DNA of 64,000 nt from Echinicola marina (GTDB lineage: Bacteria; Bacteroidota; Bacteroidia; Cytophagales; Cyclobacteriaceae): NCBI RefSeq assembly GCF_020463795.1, contig NZ_CP080025.1, positions 1,801,001-1,865,000 of the forward strand, written 5' to 3'. Positions 55,047 through 63,839 of this stretch are shown here, one piece after another. Made by a program: the position numbers and the translations under genes. The notes under the pieces are model-generated. The model did no database searches. It had not been told where the DNA came from and saw only the letters and a list, made by a program, of their open reading frames with translations. Position 1 is the first letter of the stretch. Each line of letters starts with the position of its first letter.

Positions 55047-55062
55047 CGGTGCCATGGCATCG
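55047..55062. promoter_or_regulatory. Palindrome upstream of the second FucR-like regulator
   Basis: cggTGCCATGGCAtcg has a perfect 10-bp core and extends to 16 bp with one G-T-type mismatch. It lies 44 bp before the start at 55106 and could be an autoregulatory operator. Confidence 0.4.
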
Positions 55063-55105
55063 TGCATGAAGAATTATGTTTTATCGTTAACAAACTCCCA
55101 AAATT

Positions 55106-56167
55106 ATGATTTTAGTTGAAAAAGGCCTCTTATTAAAAATTGATGGCAAATCCCGGATTCCAAAATACCAGCAAATTGTAGATTCCATAATCAGAAATAT
55201 AGAGAATGGCTCCTTGATGGTCGGGGATAAACTCCCTTCCATAAATGACATCAGTGAGGAGTACTACCTGAGCCGCGATACTGTAGTAAGGGCTTATAAC
55301 CTCCTCCGTGAAAAGAAAATCATTACCTCTGTGGTCAGTAAGGGCTTTTATGTAAATAAAGCCGTCAACAGTTCCAACCACAAAACACTGTTTATTCTTA
55401 ATAAGCTTAGTAATTATAAGCTGGAAATCTTCAATACCTTTGTCAATAGCATGGGCTCTGATAACCAGATAGATCTACGCATCTATCACTGTGATGCTCA
55501 ATTACTGGTGAATATTTTAGAAGAGAATATGGGGGCTTATGATCATTTTGTGTTGATGCCTCATTTTAAAAAGGAATCCGGAAACCATGCGCATATCCAT
55601 TGCAATGAACAGGTGCTGGAATGTTTGAAAAAGATTCCAAAGGATAAATTGGTGATCATGGACAATTACCTACCGGAATTGGGTGAAGATATTGCCTGTA
55701 TCTATCAGGATTTCAAACAGGATATATACCAAGCCATGGAAGAAGCATTGCAAAAATTGAAGAAGTACAATAAGCTTATCCTGGCTTTTCCTGATAATCC
55801 TATTTATCCTTATCCAAAAGAAATCAAGCAGGGCTTTTTGAATTTCTGCCATACCCATGATTTTGATGCGGAAGTGCTCGATAAGATCTATCCGGATATG
55901 GAGTTGCAGGAAAAAGATGCTTATATCATTATTGACGAAAATGACTTGGTGAGTTTGGTGAAGCAAACACGTGATAGGCAATTTGAAATTGGAAAGGATA
56001 TTGGTGTGGTTTCCTATAATGACACGCCACTCAAAGAGTTATTTGAAATCACCGTCATTTCTACAGACTTTGAATTGATGGCAGAATCGGCTGCCTATAT
56101 GATCAAAAAACATAAACAAGAGGTGGTTTCGAACATCTTTAGATTTATAGATCGGGGATCGTTATAG
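55106..56167 (+). CDS. GntR-type HTH regulator with sugar-binding domain, paralogue of 51176
   Basis: This 353-aa protein matches the regulator at 51176 along its full length: SRIPKYQQIVDSIIRNIENG, YLSRDTVVRAYNLLREKKII, FILNKLSNYKLEIFNTF, IVMPHFK-like FVLMPHFKKE, IYPYPKEIKQGF, KDIGVVSYNDTPLKELFEIT and a shared ending RFIDRGS. The pair probably arose by duplication. The divergent recognition helices (RDTVEKAYGQLKKK versus RDTVVRAYNLLREK) suggest partly different operators. It ends 5 bp before the convergent lipoprotein gene. Confidence 0.85.
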   Translation: MILVEKGLLLKIDGKSRIPKYQQIVDSIIRNIENGSLMVGDKLPSINDISEEYYLSRDTVVRAYNLLREKKIITSVVSKGFYVNKAVNSSNHKTLFILNKLSNYKLEIFNTFVNSMGSDNQIDLRIYHCDAQLLVNILEENMGAYDHFVLMPHFKKESGNHAHIHCNEQVLECLKKIPKDKLVIMDNYLPELGEDIACIYQDFKQDIYQAMEEALQKLKKYNKLILAFPDNPIYPYPKEIKQGFLNFCHTHDFDAEVLDKIYPDMELQEKDAYIIIDENDLVSLVKQTRDRQFEIGKDIGVVSYNDTPLKELFEITVISTDFELMAESAAYMIKKHKQEVVSNIFRFIDRGSL

Positions 56168-56171
56168 TCAT

Positions 56172-57302
56172 TTATTCCCCGATTGATGCAAACACTATGA
56201 CAGGGTTATCATCCACTTCAATGTCTGATAAGTCATTGGAGTGGATCCTTAAAGTCTTTGCTTTCATTAAAACTTGTGGATGTACCAAAAACATAAATTG
56301 ACCACTGTTTTCATCAAAGCCTATTGGTTTGTGCCAAAGGGATGCTTCAGTTAGTTCATTTCTTTTCAATGCCCCAGTGCTTTTATTGTACAAGACCAGT
56401 TCATGGTTCATCTTACCTTGTTCTTGGACTGAAATATGAAACAGGACCCAGTCTTTACCTTCGAAATAGTCTTCAATAAAGGCAAATCCTTTTTCATTGA
56501 TCAATTGGAAGCCTTCCATAAAATCTAGCTCCCAAAATTCCGATGGAATTGAAAAAGGGCTGGAATTCATCTCAAAGGTGGGGTTTAAGGTGTCTGAGAC
56601 GGAATAAACTTTAGGATTAAAGGCTTCTTTGAAAGAGATTTTTCCCTCGTAAAGGCTAAAATTTCTTTCCTGCACAGGAATCAATTTTCCCGTATAATCA
56701 TTGTGCAAATAAGAAGCTAAAATATTGCCTTTCGGATCAGTTTCAATAAGCCTTTCCTGTACTATCGGCGCATTATAACCACCATAAAACAGGTAATTCC
56801 CATTCGTTTTTTTTATGAAAGTATCTACTAAAAAGTTGAACTTCTTGGTCGTCTTTTTGCTTCCAGAAAACGAAAATATTTCAATCGAACTTTCTTGACC
56901 ATTTGAGACCAATACTTCCACCTGATCATTATCGACGATATAATCTTTAATATTGGGTAATTCATTAGGACCTTCTCCGACTGAAATGATTTTTCCTAAG
57001 TAGTTTCCTTCTCTGTCAAAATGGTGAATGCCAAATTGAGACAAATCCTTTCCTCTTTGCCGTTCATCTTTTACTAGGTATCCTTCATGGTATTTTCTAA
57101 TTAGTAGTTGGGTACTTAATAAATTATCCGAAGTGGTTTTAAGGGGAACAATACCATCGACTATAAATGGCAAACTATCTTTTTCTATCGTATCTGGAGA
57201 AATTAAGATGACTTGTTTGTCTGTTGATTTTTGGCTGCAAGATGTAATAAAAGCGATTGCTAAAAAAGCAATATTGATAAACAAGAAACGGTACAAAAGC
57301 AT
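56172..57302 (-). CDS. Six-bladed beta-propeller lipoprotein
   Basis: This 376-aa protein has a lipoprotein signal (MLLYRFLFINIAFLAIAFITSC-SQKS) and a repetitive beta-rich body, FGIHHFDREGNYLGKIISVG, EGPNELPNIKDYIVDNDQV and GNILASYLHNDYTGK, resembling the BF3164/6-bladed propeller lipoproteins of Bacteroidota. FDREGNYLGKI followed by GEGPNE is the typical NHL-like blade signature. Members often sit alone or in gut two-component loci. A 28-bp perfect palindrome lies directly before its start codon. Ligand unknown. Confidence 0.78.
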   Translation of the reverse strand: MLLYRFLFINIAFLAIAFITSCSQKSTDKQVILISPDTIEKDSLPFIVDGIVPLKTTSDNLLSTQLLIRKYHEGYLVKDERQRGKDLSQFGIHHFDREGNYLGKIISVGEGPNELPNIKDYIVDNDQVEVLVSNGQESSIEIFSFSGSKKTTKKFNFLVDTFIKKTNGNYLFYGGYNAPIVQERLIETDPKGNILASYLHNDYTGKLIPVQERNFSLYEGKISFKEAFNPKVYSVSDTLNPTFEMNSSPFSIPSEFWELDFMEGFQLINEKGFAFIEDYFEGKDWVLFHISVQEQGKMNHELVLYNKSTGALKRNELTEASLWHKPIGFDENSGQFMFLVHPQVLMKAKTLRIHSNDLSDIEVDDNPVIVFASIGE

Positions 57303-57310
57303 ATATCTAA

Positions 57311-57338
57311 AAATTTAACTATGAATATAGTTAAATTT
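57311..57338. promoter_or_regulatory. Perfect 12-bp inverted repeat in front of the propeller lipoprotein gene
   Basis: aaatttaactat at 57311-57322 and atagttaaattt at 57327-57338 are exact complements around GAAT. It lies 9-36 bp before the start codon, so it may be an operator or a leader hairpin that limits translation. Confidence 0.5.
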
Positions 57339-57441
57339 AATTCAATACGAATTCTTTTCCAAACATATTTGAGAGATAATCATCTTTATTACGAATGATT
57401 CATGATATACATTTTGGAGATTTCCTTGTTCTTATTTTCTA

Positions 57442-58743
57442 TCATTCCAGTTTTCCTAAGCTTTTTCCTTTATTATGCTCTAATGAACTGTGTTTGGGAG
57501 ATCCGATGACCTGTGAGCCGTAGATGCCTGAATGTCCACTGAACAAATAGGCCACCACACAGGCCAGGCCAACATAAACGCCAGAATCCGCGCCGAAAAG
57601 TTCTATTCCCATTAGGGTACATGAGAGTGGTGTATTGGTGGCACCAGAGAATACAGCCACAAAGCCCATTCCTGCCAATAGGGCCATAGGCAAAGGTATT
57701 GCTCCTGAAAGCATATTTCCCAAGGTAGCACCAGTGTAGAATAGGGGAGTTACCTCTCCTCCTTTAAATCCTGCCCCTAAGGTCAGGGAAGTGAAGCCTA
57801 TCTTGGCGAGAAAATCGTACCACGGAAGTTGGGAATTAAATGCCTCTACAATAGAGGGGACTCCCAGTCCAATGTATTTGGTGGTACCAATCAAAAATAC
57901 CAAAATGGACACCAAGGCCCCGCCCGCTACAGGTCTCAAAGGGGGGTAATGTATTAGCTTTTTAAATATCTCTGCCCAGAAGGTGGTGGCTTTGGCAAAT
58001 AACCTTCCGGCTAGTCCAAAACAAATTCCTGCTGGTATAATCCAAAGCACATTGACCAAATTTAAATCAGGAATAAACGGGATTTCATAATGGGTATGAT
58101 GTGCTGCCCAGAAATCCGTACAGGCATAATCAGCGACATAAGCCCCCAAAAAAGCCGGCAAGATGGATTCATACCTCACCCTACCAATCATCAGCCATTC
58201 CAAGGCAAAAATCGCCCCAGCCAAAGGGGTCCCAAAAACAGATGCAAATCCTGCTGCTACCCCAAGTGTAATGACAGTTTTTCTGTCAATGGGCTTTAAT
58301 TTAAACCATTTGGTGAATTGGTCTGCAATGGCCCCACCCATTTGTACGGCTGTTCCCTCTCGGCCTGCAGAGCCCCCAAAAAGGTGGGTCGCGATCGTAC
58401 CAAAGAGAACTAATGGAGCCATGCGAAGTGGGATGGGTTTTAAGGGATTATAAAATTCCTCCAACAATTGGTTATTGCCCTTCACTACTGATTCGCCAAA
58501 GCGGTAGTAGACCCAGCCTATAATAAATCCGCCCAGCGGTAATAAAGCAATAATATATAAATTTTCTTCTCTGTAATCTGTCGCCCATTGCAGGGCAAAG
58601 AGAAAGAAAGCTGAGGCAGAACCTACCAACAATCCAATAAAAATGGCCAAAACCAACCATTTTATCGTGTAAATTAAGCTTGGATAGAATTCAGTTTGGA
58701 TGAAACGCTTAAAATGTATTAATTCTCGTGCCCTCTCCAACAT
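57442..58743 (-). CDS. CLC-family transporter, probable fluoride/H+ antiporter (CLC-F)
   Basis: This 433-aa membrane protein has the CLC fold with GGSAGREGTAVQMGG (the gating glutamate motif) and GAGFKGGEVTPLFYTGA. Where chloride CLCs have the GSGIP loop, it reads VVKGNNQLLEEF, lacking the chloride-coordinating serine; an Asn-type replacement at this loop is the feature described for fluoride-exporting CLC-F proteins. The strongest support is a fluoride riboswitch just upstream. It probably expels fluoride from the cytoplasm in exchange for protons. No crcB/fluc gene is visible here. Confidence 0.88.
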   Translation of the reverse strand: MLERARELIHFKRFIQTEFYPSLIYTIKWLVLAIFIGLLVGSASAFFLFALQWATDYREENLYIIALLPLGGFIIGWVYYRFGESVVKGNNQLLEEFYNPLKPIPLRMAPLVLFGTIATHLFGGSAGREGTAVQMGGAIADQFTKWFKLKPIDRKTVITLGVAAGFASVFGTPLAGAIFALEWLMIGRVRYESILPAFLGAYVADYACTDFWAAHHTHYEIPFIPDLNLVNVLWIIPAGICFGLAGRLFAKATTFWAEIFKKLIHYPPLRPVAGGALVSILVFLIGTTKYIGLGVPSIVEAFNSQLPWYDFLAKIGFTSLTLGAGFKGGEVTPLFYTGATLGNMLSGAIPLPMALLAGMGFVAVFSGATNTPLSCTLMGIELFGADSGVYVGLACVVAYLFSGHSGIYGSQVIGSPKHSSLEHNKGKSLGKLE

Positions 58744-58779
58744 ATGTATATCAGACTAAATTAAGTTTTCAGATGAGTT

Positions 58780-58838
58780 GAAGTAGGAGTCATCAGCACT
58801 GAAAAATCAGAGCGGTTAAAGGTGGTACCCCATCACCT
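58780..58838 (-). promoter_or_regulatory. Fluoride riboswitch (crcB motif)
   Basis: Read on the minus strand from 58838: aGGTGATGG, then a pairing TACCACC, then TTTAACCGCTCTGA, a short stem loop, and GCTGATGACTCCTAC. These are the conserved blocks of the fluoride aptamer (GATGG near the 5' side, AACCGCT, and the closing GATGACTCCTAC). It ends about 38 nt before the CLC start codon with no T-run terminator between, so control is probably translational. Confidence 0.92.
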
Positions 58839-58904
58839 GATGGCAAATATAGACTTTTTTCTTAACTTAAATCGATCAGCATAGTTATTGAAGAAAAAGC
58901 ACTT

Positions 58905-59798
58905 ATGAAAAATATTTTGATCACAGGAGGTTCTGGATTAGTTGGACAAAAGCTCACCAAGGTCCTAGAGAAGACAGGATACCAAGTGGCCTGGCTGAGC
59001 CGCTTTCCGGAAAAACAGTCCCAAAAATCCTTTAGCTGGGATATTAATCAGATGAAAATTGATCGGCAGGCATTGGAATGGGCGGATGCTATAGTCCATT
59101 TGGCAGGTGCTGGCGTGGCGGAGAAACGTTGGACTGCGGCAAGGAAAAAGTTGATTTTGGAAAGCAGGACACTTTCCGCCCAGTTGATCTTTGATGAACT
59201 GAGAACAATGGAGAAGAAACCAGAGGTACTGGTCTCTGCCAGTGGGGCTAATTATTATGGTCTGGACAATGGTGAAAAATGGCTCACTGAGGCAGATCCT
59301 GCAGGGCATGATTTTTTAGCGGAAGTGGTCGTCAAATGGGAAAGGTCGGTAGAGCAGTTTAATAGTCTTGGTATTCGAACGGTGACTTTGAGGACTGGAA
59401 TAGTATTGGCAAAGGACGGCGGGGCTTTGCCCCAGATGTTACAGCCGCCTGTGGCAGCCCCCCTTGGTGATGGAAAACAATATATGAGTTGGATCCATAT
59501 ACAGGATTTGGTGGATATGTTTAGCTATGCCTTGGAACACAAAAACCTTAAAGGGCCGTACAATGCAGTTTCCCCACTTCCAGTGAGCAATAAAGTGCTT
59601 ACACAGCAGGCGGCTAAGTTGAGCGGAAAACCGTTTGTGTCCCTGCCTGCCCCCGGTTTTCTATTGAAAATTGTTTTAGGGGAAATGGCGGGAATGATAT
59701 TGGGAGGCAATAGAATCTCTTCAGACAAAATGATCAGTGCAGGTTATAAATTCAAATTCACTGAAATAGCACATGCCCTTAAAGATCTGTATCCATAA
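58905..59798 (+). CDS. TIGR01777-family NAD(P)-binding epimerase-like protein (YfcH/SDR39U1)
   Basis: This 297-aa atypical short-chain dehydrogenase shows the Rossmann motif ILITGGSGLVGQKLTKVL, the DAIVHLAGAGVAEKRWT stretch typical of TIGR01777, SASGANYYG with the active-site tyrosine region, and a C-terminal DUF1731 end (NRISSDKMISAGYKFKF). Members bind NADP(H); their substrate is not established. Divergent from the CLC gene. Confidence 0.9.
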   Translation: MKNILITGGSGLVGQKLTKVLEKTGYQVAWLSRFPEKQSQKSFSWDINQMKIDRQALEWADAIVHLAGAGVAEKRWTAARKKLILESRTLSAQLIFDELRTMEKKPEVLVSASGANYYGLDNGEKWLTEADPAGHDFLAEVVVKWERSVEQFNSLGIRTVTLRTGIVLAKDGGALPQMLQPPVAAPLGDGKQYMSWIHIQDLVDMFSYALEHKNLKGPYNAVSPLPVSNKVLTQQAAKLSGKPFVSLPAPGFLLKIVLGEMAGMILGGNRISSDKMISAGYKFKFTEIAHALKDLYP

Positions 59799-59808
59799 GT
59801 TCACCTGT

Positions 59809-59985
59809 TCATAATACAGCTCTGCCCCTTCCGATCAGGAACCAAAGCAAAGTTCCCAGTCCGGGTAAAATGATAACAATGATCAACCAGGTCACTTTAT
59901 CCTTATCTTTGTGAAAGCGACTGTTGATGACATCAAAAACGGTAAAAACATAAATGATAATTCCAATGGAACCAAGTCCTAACAT
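59809..59985 (-). CDS. PLDc_N-domain small membrane protein
   Basis: This 58-aa gene begins at ATG 59985 (MLGLGSIGIIIYVFTVFDVI) and ends at TGA 59811-59809. It has two hydrophobic helices joined by NSRFHKDKDKVTWL, then the PGLGTLLWFLIGRGRAVL ending. This is the phospholipase D-nuclease N-terminal motif (W..i....pllG.l.wl..G) found as a stand-alone mini-protein in many bacteria. The role is unknown. Convergent with the epimerase gene, 10 bp apart. Confidence 0.85.
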   Translation of the reverse strand: MLGLGSIGIIIYVFTVFDVINSRFHKDKDKVTWLIIVIILPGLGTLLWFLIGRGRAVL

Positions 59986-60118
59986 AGGTGAACGTTTAAT
60001 CGATGAGAAAATTAACTTTAATTCGTTTATTTTACCTTCAGAATGAAATTACCTAATTTTTGTGAGAATTTAAGGAGAATTGAGTCGCACAGACTCAACT
60101 CTCAAAATATTTAATCCT

Positions 60119-62683
60119 ATGATCAAAAGAATATTCACCCTCTGTTTGGGACTTTTGGCACTTTCTGCTTCGGCCCAAGAAGAAGTAGATCTTTCCTATT
60201 ATCTGAGACCCGGATACAGTTATAATCCAGCTATTCCTACTCCTGCTGCGGTATTAGGCTTTGAAATTGGAGAATGGCATGTCAGTCATGACCAAGTGTA
60301 TATGTACATGGAGAAATTGGCCGCAGCCTCTGATAGGGTCAACCTGGAAATTATCGGTAGGACCTATGAAAATAGGCCTTTGATGATGCTGACCATTAGC
60401 CATCCGGATAACCTGAACAGGCTGAATGCCATTAAATTTCAGCGGGCCCAGCTAAGAGACCCTTCCCAATCCGGGGAGGTAGATATAGAAAGTGCTCCAG
60501 TAGTTGCCTATATGGGCTATTCTGTTCATGGCAATGAGCCTAGCGGGGTCAATGCTTCCTTGCTTGCTGCATACCATTTTGCAGCAGCCAATGAGTTAGA
60601 GGAAGACTTACAAAATATAGTGATCCTGATAGAACCGGGGATCAATCCGGACGGGATCAATCGGTTTGCCTCCTGGGTAAATTCCAATAGAAGCATCCAT
60701 ATGAATGGAGATCCCTTGAACAGGGAACTGAATGAAGCATGGCCTCGGGGAAGAACCAATCATTACTGGTTTGACCTTAACCGAGATTGGCTACCTGTAC
60801 AGCATCCGGAGTCCAGGGCCAGAATTGAGAAGATTCAGGAATGGAAACCTAATTTGGTTTTAGACTTTCATGAAATGGGGACGAATAGTACCTTTTTCTT
60901 TCAACCTGGAATCCCAAGCAGGAACCATCCCCTTACACCTAGGAAAAATTTTGAACTGACAGAGAAAGTAGCACAGTATCATGCGAAATATCTTGATGAA
61001 ATAGGTTCTCTTTATTTTACACAGGAAAATTATGATGACTTCTACTATGGAAAAGGTTCTACCTATCCGGATGTCCAAGGGCAAATCGGGATTTTATTTG
61101 AACAGGCTTCTTCCAGGGGACATTTGCAGGAAAGTGTGAATGGGCCATTAAGCTTTCCATTTACCATCAGAAACCAGTTTACCGCCACGCTTTCTTCTTT
61201 TGAAGCGGCCGTGTCCATGAGAAAGGAGCTGAATACTTATATGAGGGATTTTTATCTCGATGCCAAAAAGGAAGCGGATAATGATACCAACAAGGCCTAT
61301 ATCTTTGGTACTCCAAATGACAAGGGAAGAACCAATCATTTGGCCGATATAATCCTCCAGCACGATATCAAAGTATATGGGCTCAAAGAGAATATCAATA
61401 TCAATGGTGTTGACTTCAAGGCCAATCAGTCTTATATCGTTCCTCTTAACCAACCACAATACAGATTGATCAGGGGAATGTTTGAGACCAGAACTGAATT
61501 TCAGGACAGCTTATTTTATGACGTATCGGCCTGGACATTGCCGATGGCATTTGACATGCGTTTTATGACTGTCAATAGCAGGATCTTAAACCTGGCCAAT
61601 GTGGAAGAGGTAAAAAGGGTGCCTCAGCATCCTGCAGGAGAACTAAAAGGAGCTGCTGGGGCATATGCTTATGCATTCGAATGGGGAGAATATTATGCCC
61701 CCAAGGCTTTATATCAATTGATGGAAAAGGGCTATAATCTAAGGGTCAGCCATAAAGAATTTGAGGAAGGCGCTGATAAGAAATTTAGCCGTGGGACGAT
61801 TTTAATTGACAAAGGCCGCAAGCAAGTTACGGATCAGGACTTTTTTGAGGACCTGCAAGAGGTGGCCAGGCAAACAGGAATAGTCATCTCTGCTATCAAT
61901 ACAGGCTATACAGGGGGGATCAACTTGGGTTCACCAAGCATTTCTGTTTTGCAAAAGCCAGAAGTGGCATTATTGGTAGAAGATGGTGTTTCAAGTAGTG
62001 AAGCAGGTGAGATTTGGCATTTATTGGATCAAAGAATGGAAATGCCCATCACCCTTTTGCCCTCCAGCCTTTTTTCTAATGCCGATCTACAGCGATATAA
62101 TGTGATCATCATGCCAAATGGCAATTATTCTGGAATCAACCAAGCTGGATCAGAATCCCTGAAAAGCTGGGTAAGAAATGGAGGAACCCTGATCGCCAGA
62201 GGAGCTGCCCTGAATTGGATCAACCAAAATAAAATAGGGGAGTTTAGTTTCAAAAATGAAACAGAAAAGGACAGTACCTTACAGAAGCGATATGCAGACA
62301 TGGCCAATATCCAAGGTGCAAAAGTAACTGGTGGGGCGATCTTTAAAGTGAAATTGGACCTGACCCATCCCTTGGGCTATGGTTACCAAGATGAAAATCT
62401 CTTTACTTTTAGGAACAGTAATCAGTTTATGCTGCCTTCTGGCAATCCTTTTGCCAATCCTTTGATTTACACAGACAGCCCTTTGGCCAGTGGTTATGTT
62501 TATCCATTTAATTTGGAACAAATGAAAAACACCGCCATGATTCGCGTTTCGGCCAATGGAAAAGGAAAGGTCATAGGTTTTGTGGATAACCCTAATTTTA
62601 GGGCTTTCTGGTTTGGAACGAACAAACTCTTTTTGAATAGTATTTTCTTTGGAAGTACTATATCCAGTAGCTCTGCCAGATAA
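60119..62683 (+). CDS. Secreted M14-family zinc carboxypeptidase
   Basis: The start is set at ATG 60119 (MIKRIFTLCLGLLALSASAQ), giving 854 aa; the longer TTG frame only adds 13 non-signal residues. The M14 catalytic domain shows the zinc motif SVHGNEPSGVN (H and E near residues 136-139), LNRDW for substrate binding, LDFHEMGTN with a further zinc histidine, and ILFEQASSRG with the likely catalytic Glu. A long C-terminal part (about 430-854) holds a class I glutamine-amidotransferase-like beta-alpha region (EVALLVEDGVSSSEAGE, NVIIMPNGNYSGI, LKSWVRNGGTLIARG). Periplasmic or secreted peptide trimming is expected. Confidence 0.9.
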   Translation: MIKRIFTLCLGLLALSASAQEEVDLSYYLRPGYSYNPAIPTPAAVLGFEIGEWHVSHDQVYMYMEKLAAASDRVNLEIIGRTYENRPLMMLTISHPDNLNRLNAIKFQRAQLRDPSQSGEVDIESAPVVAYMGYSVHGNEPSGVNASLLAAYHFAAANELEEDLQNIVILIEPGINPDGINRFASWVNSNRSIHMNGDPLNRELNEAWPRGRTNHYWFDLNRDWLPVQHPESRARIEKIQEWKPNLVLDFHEMGTNSTFFFQPGIPSRNHPLTPRKNFELTEKVAQYHAKYLDEIGSLYFTQENYDDFYYGKGSTYPDVQGQIGILFEQASSRGHLQESVNGPLSFPFTIRNQFTATLSSFEAAVSMRKELNTYMRDFYLDAKKEADNDTNKAYIFGTPNDKGRTNHLADIILQHDIKVYGLKENININGVDFKANQSYIVPLNQPQYRLIRGMFETRTEFQDSLFYDVSAWTLPMAFDMRFMTVNSRILNLANVEEVKRVPQHPAGELKGAAGAYAYAFEWGEYYAPKALYQLMEKGYNLRVSHKEFEEGADKKFSRGTILIDKGRKQVTDQDFFEDLQEVARQTGIVISAINTGYTGGINLGSPSISVLQKPEVALLVEDGVSSSEAGEIWHLLDQRMEMPITLLPSSLFSNADLQRYNVIIMPNGNYSGINQAGSESLKSWVRNGGTLIARGAALNWINQNKIGEFSFKNETEKDSTLQKRYADMANIQGAKVTGGAIFKVKLDLTHPLGYGYQDENLFTFRNSNQFMLPSGNPFANPLIYTDSPLASGYVYPFNLEQMKNTAMIRVSANGKGKVIGFVDNPNFRAFWFGTNKLFLNSIFFGSTISSSSAR

Positions 62684-62989
62684 TAGTTGGGCTAGGATTT
62701 TAGTTGAATAGTATCAATGGTTCTGTTTTAAATAATAATGTTGATAATTATATGATCATTCTCGGGTATCTTCATTTTCAGGTTATTTGGAGCTTTTAAG
62801 ATGGAGATGATCGAGGGAGTGTAATTGGAAGATACAACTGGCACATGCACCAATGGAAGTTCAAAGATATTTGGACTTCCATTTTTTTACTTTTACTGAA
62901 GTTTTGATATTCCAAAAAGAGCTGTTTTTTCCCTTTTGATTTTGCTCATAAAAACGTAATTTGCGCCATAATTTTCGCTAAGCAAAGTA
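62684..62989. other. 306-bp gap with a late terminator
   Basis: No gene was seen. The main element is the terminator at 62852-62888, placed about 170 nt after the peptidase stop, so the transcript may have a long 3' UTR or the stretch may encode a small RNA. Confidence 0.45.
62852..62888 (+). terminator. Terminator downstream of the M14 peptidase
   Basis: aatggaagttcaaa starting at 62852 pairs with ttggacttccatt (one G-T pair) and is followed by a run of T. Confidence 0.8.
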
Positions 62990-63493
62990 ATGATTCAAAA
63001 GCTATTTCCCTTAGATAAAAACTACATCCTCAGACAGGCTCAGTCAAGCATGGAGGATAAGCTATTGGAAGTAATGGTGAGCGAACTTAAAATTTCTTAC
63101 AAATCCCTTTACAATCCACTTGGCTTAGTAGAAAGTACTTACCAACAAATCCTGGAAACAGATACATTTCCGACAGACAGGATTAGGGTAATCTATCAGC
63201 AACTTTCAGGCATTTATAGGTTCAAATATGGTTCTAACCAACTGGAATTTCTGTTTGATGGTCGTAGTCATTTTGAGAAATACCAAGAAGACTGGCAGGA
63301 ACATTTTGTGCTTTGGCTGAGAAAATTGGGCAGACACGAATCCTATGTGAAGTGCATGTTGAGAATGACTTTGCTATATGATACTGAAAATAGGGCTGAG
63401 TTTGCTGAAAACCGATGCAAAAGTTTTATCAACGAATTTTTTGATCTAAAGATCATCAAAAGAAAAGGTGAACTGAAACTGAAAATAGCCTGA
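62990..63493 (+). CDS. Unrecognised 167-aa soluble protein
   Basis: I do not recognise this family. The protein is mostly helical by composition, with no signal peptide or membrane helix. Charged and aromatic segments stand out (IYRFKYGSNQLEFLFDGRSH, YQEDWQEHFVLWLRKLGRHE). Codon use resembles the neighbours, arguing against recent transfer. It stands alone between a terminator and a convergent acylphosphatase gene. Confidence 0.6.
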   Translation: MIQKLFPLDKNYILRQAQSSMEDKLLEVMVSELKISYKSLYNPLGLVESTYQQILETDTFPTDRIRVIYQQLSGIYRFKYGSNQLEFLFDGRSHFEKYQEDWQEHFVLWLRKLGRHESYVKCMLRMTLLYDTENRAEFAENRCKSFINEFFDLKIIKRKGELKLKIA

Positions 63494-63545
63494 TATTGCT
63501 CCAATCAATTATTGAAGCAAATCCTTCACTATTAATTTCTTGTTC

Positions 63546-63812
63546 CTATTTGATCTCAAAGGATACAAATTGAAGATTGTAACCTTCTTCCAGGACCATT
63601 AATTCTGAAACCTGGGATCTAGGTGGGCCTACTTTCAGCCAAGCTTCCATTAATTTCAAAGGCTCCTCTTCTCCTTGGATGATGGCCAGGACTGATCCAT
63701 CAGATTCATTTCGCACCCAGCCTTTTAAGCCGAGCTCCATTGCCTTGTCCTGTGTGGATTTTCTGAAAAAGACACCTTGAACTTTTCCTAAAACTTTGAA
63801 TTTTTTGTACAT
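63546..63812 (-). CDS. acyP: Acylphosphatase
   Basis: This 88-aa enzyme hydrolyses acyl phosphates. The start is ATG 63812 (MYKKFKVLGKVQGVFFRKST), which matches the family; the longer frame to 63839 adds nine residues. The catalytic Arg is in GKVQGVFFRKST and the catalytic Asn in GWVRNESDGSVLA, with the C-terminal strand YNLQFVSFEIK. Convergent with the unrecognised gene. Confidence 0.92.
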   Translation of the reverse strand: MYKKFKVLGKVQGVFFRKSTQDKAMELGLKGWVRNESDGSVLAIIQGEEEPLKLMEAWLKVGPPRSQVSELMVLEEGYNLQFVSFEIK

Positions 63813-63839
63813 GGATTTTAAAAATTTCTCTTTACACAA

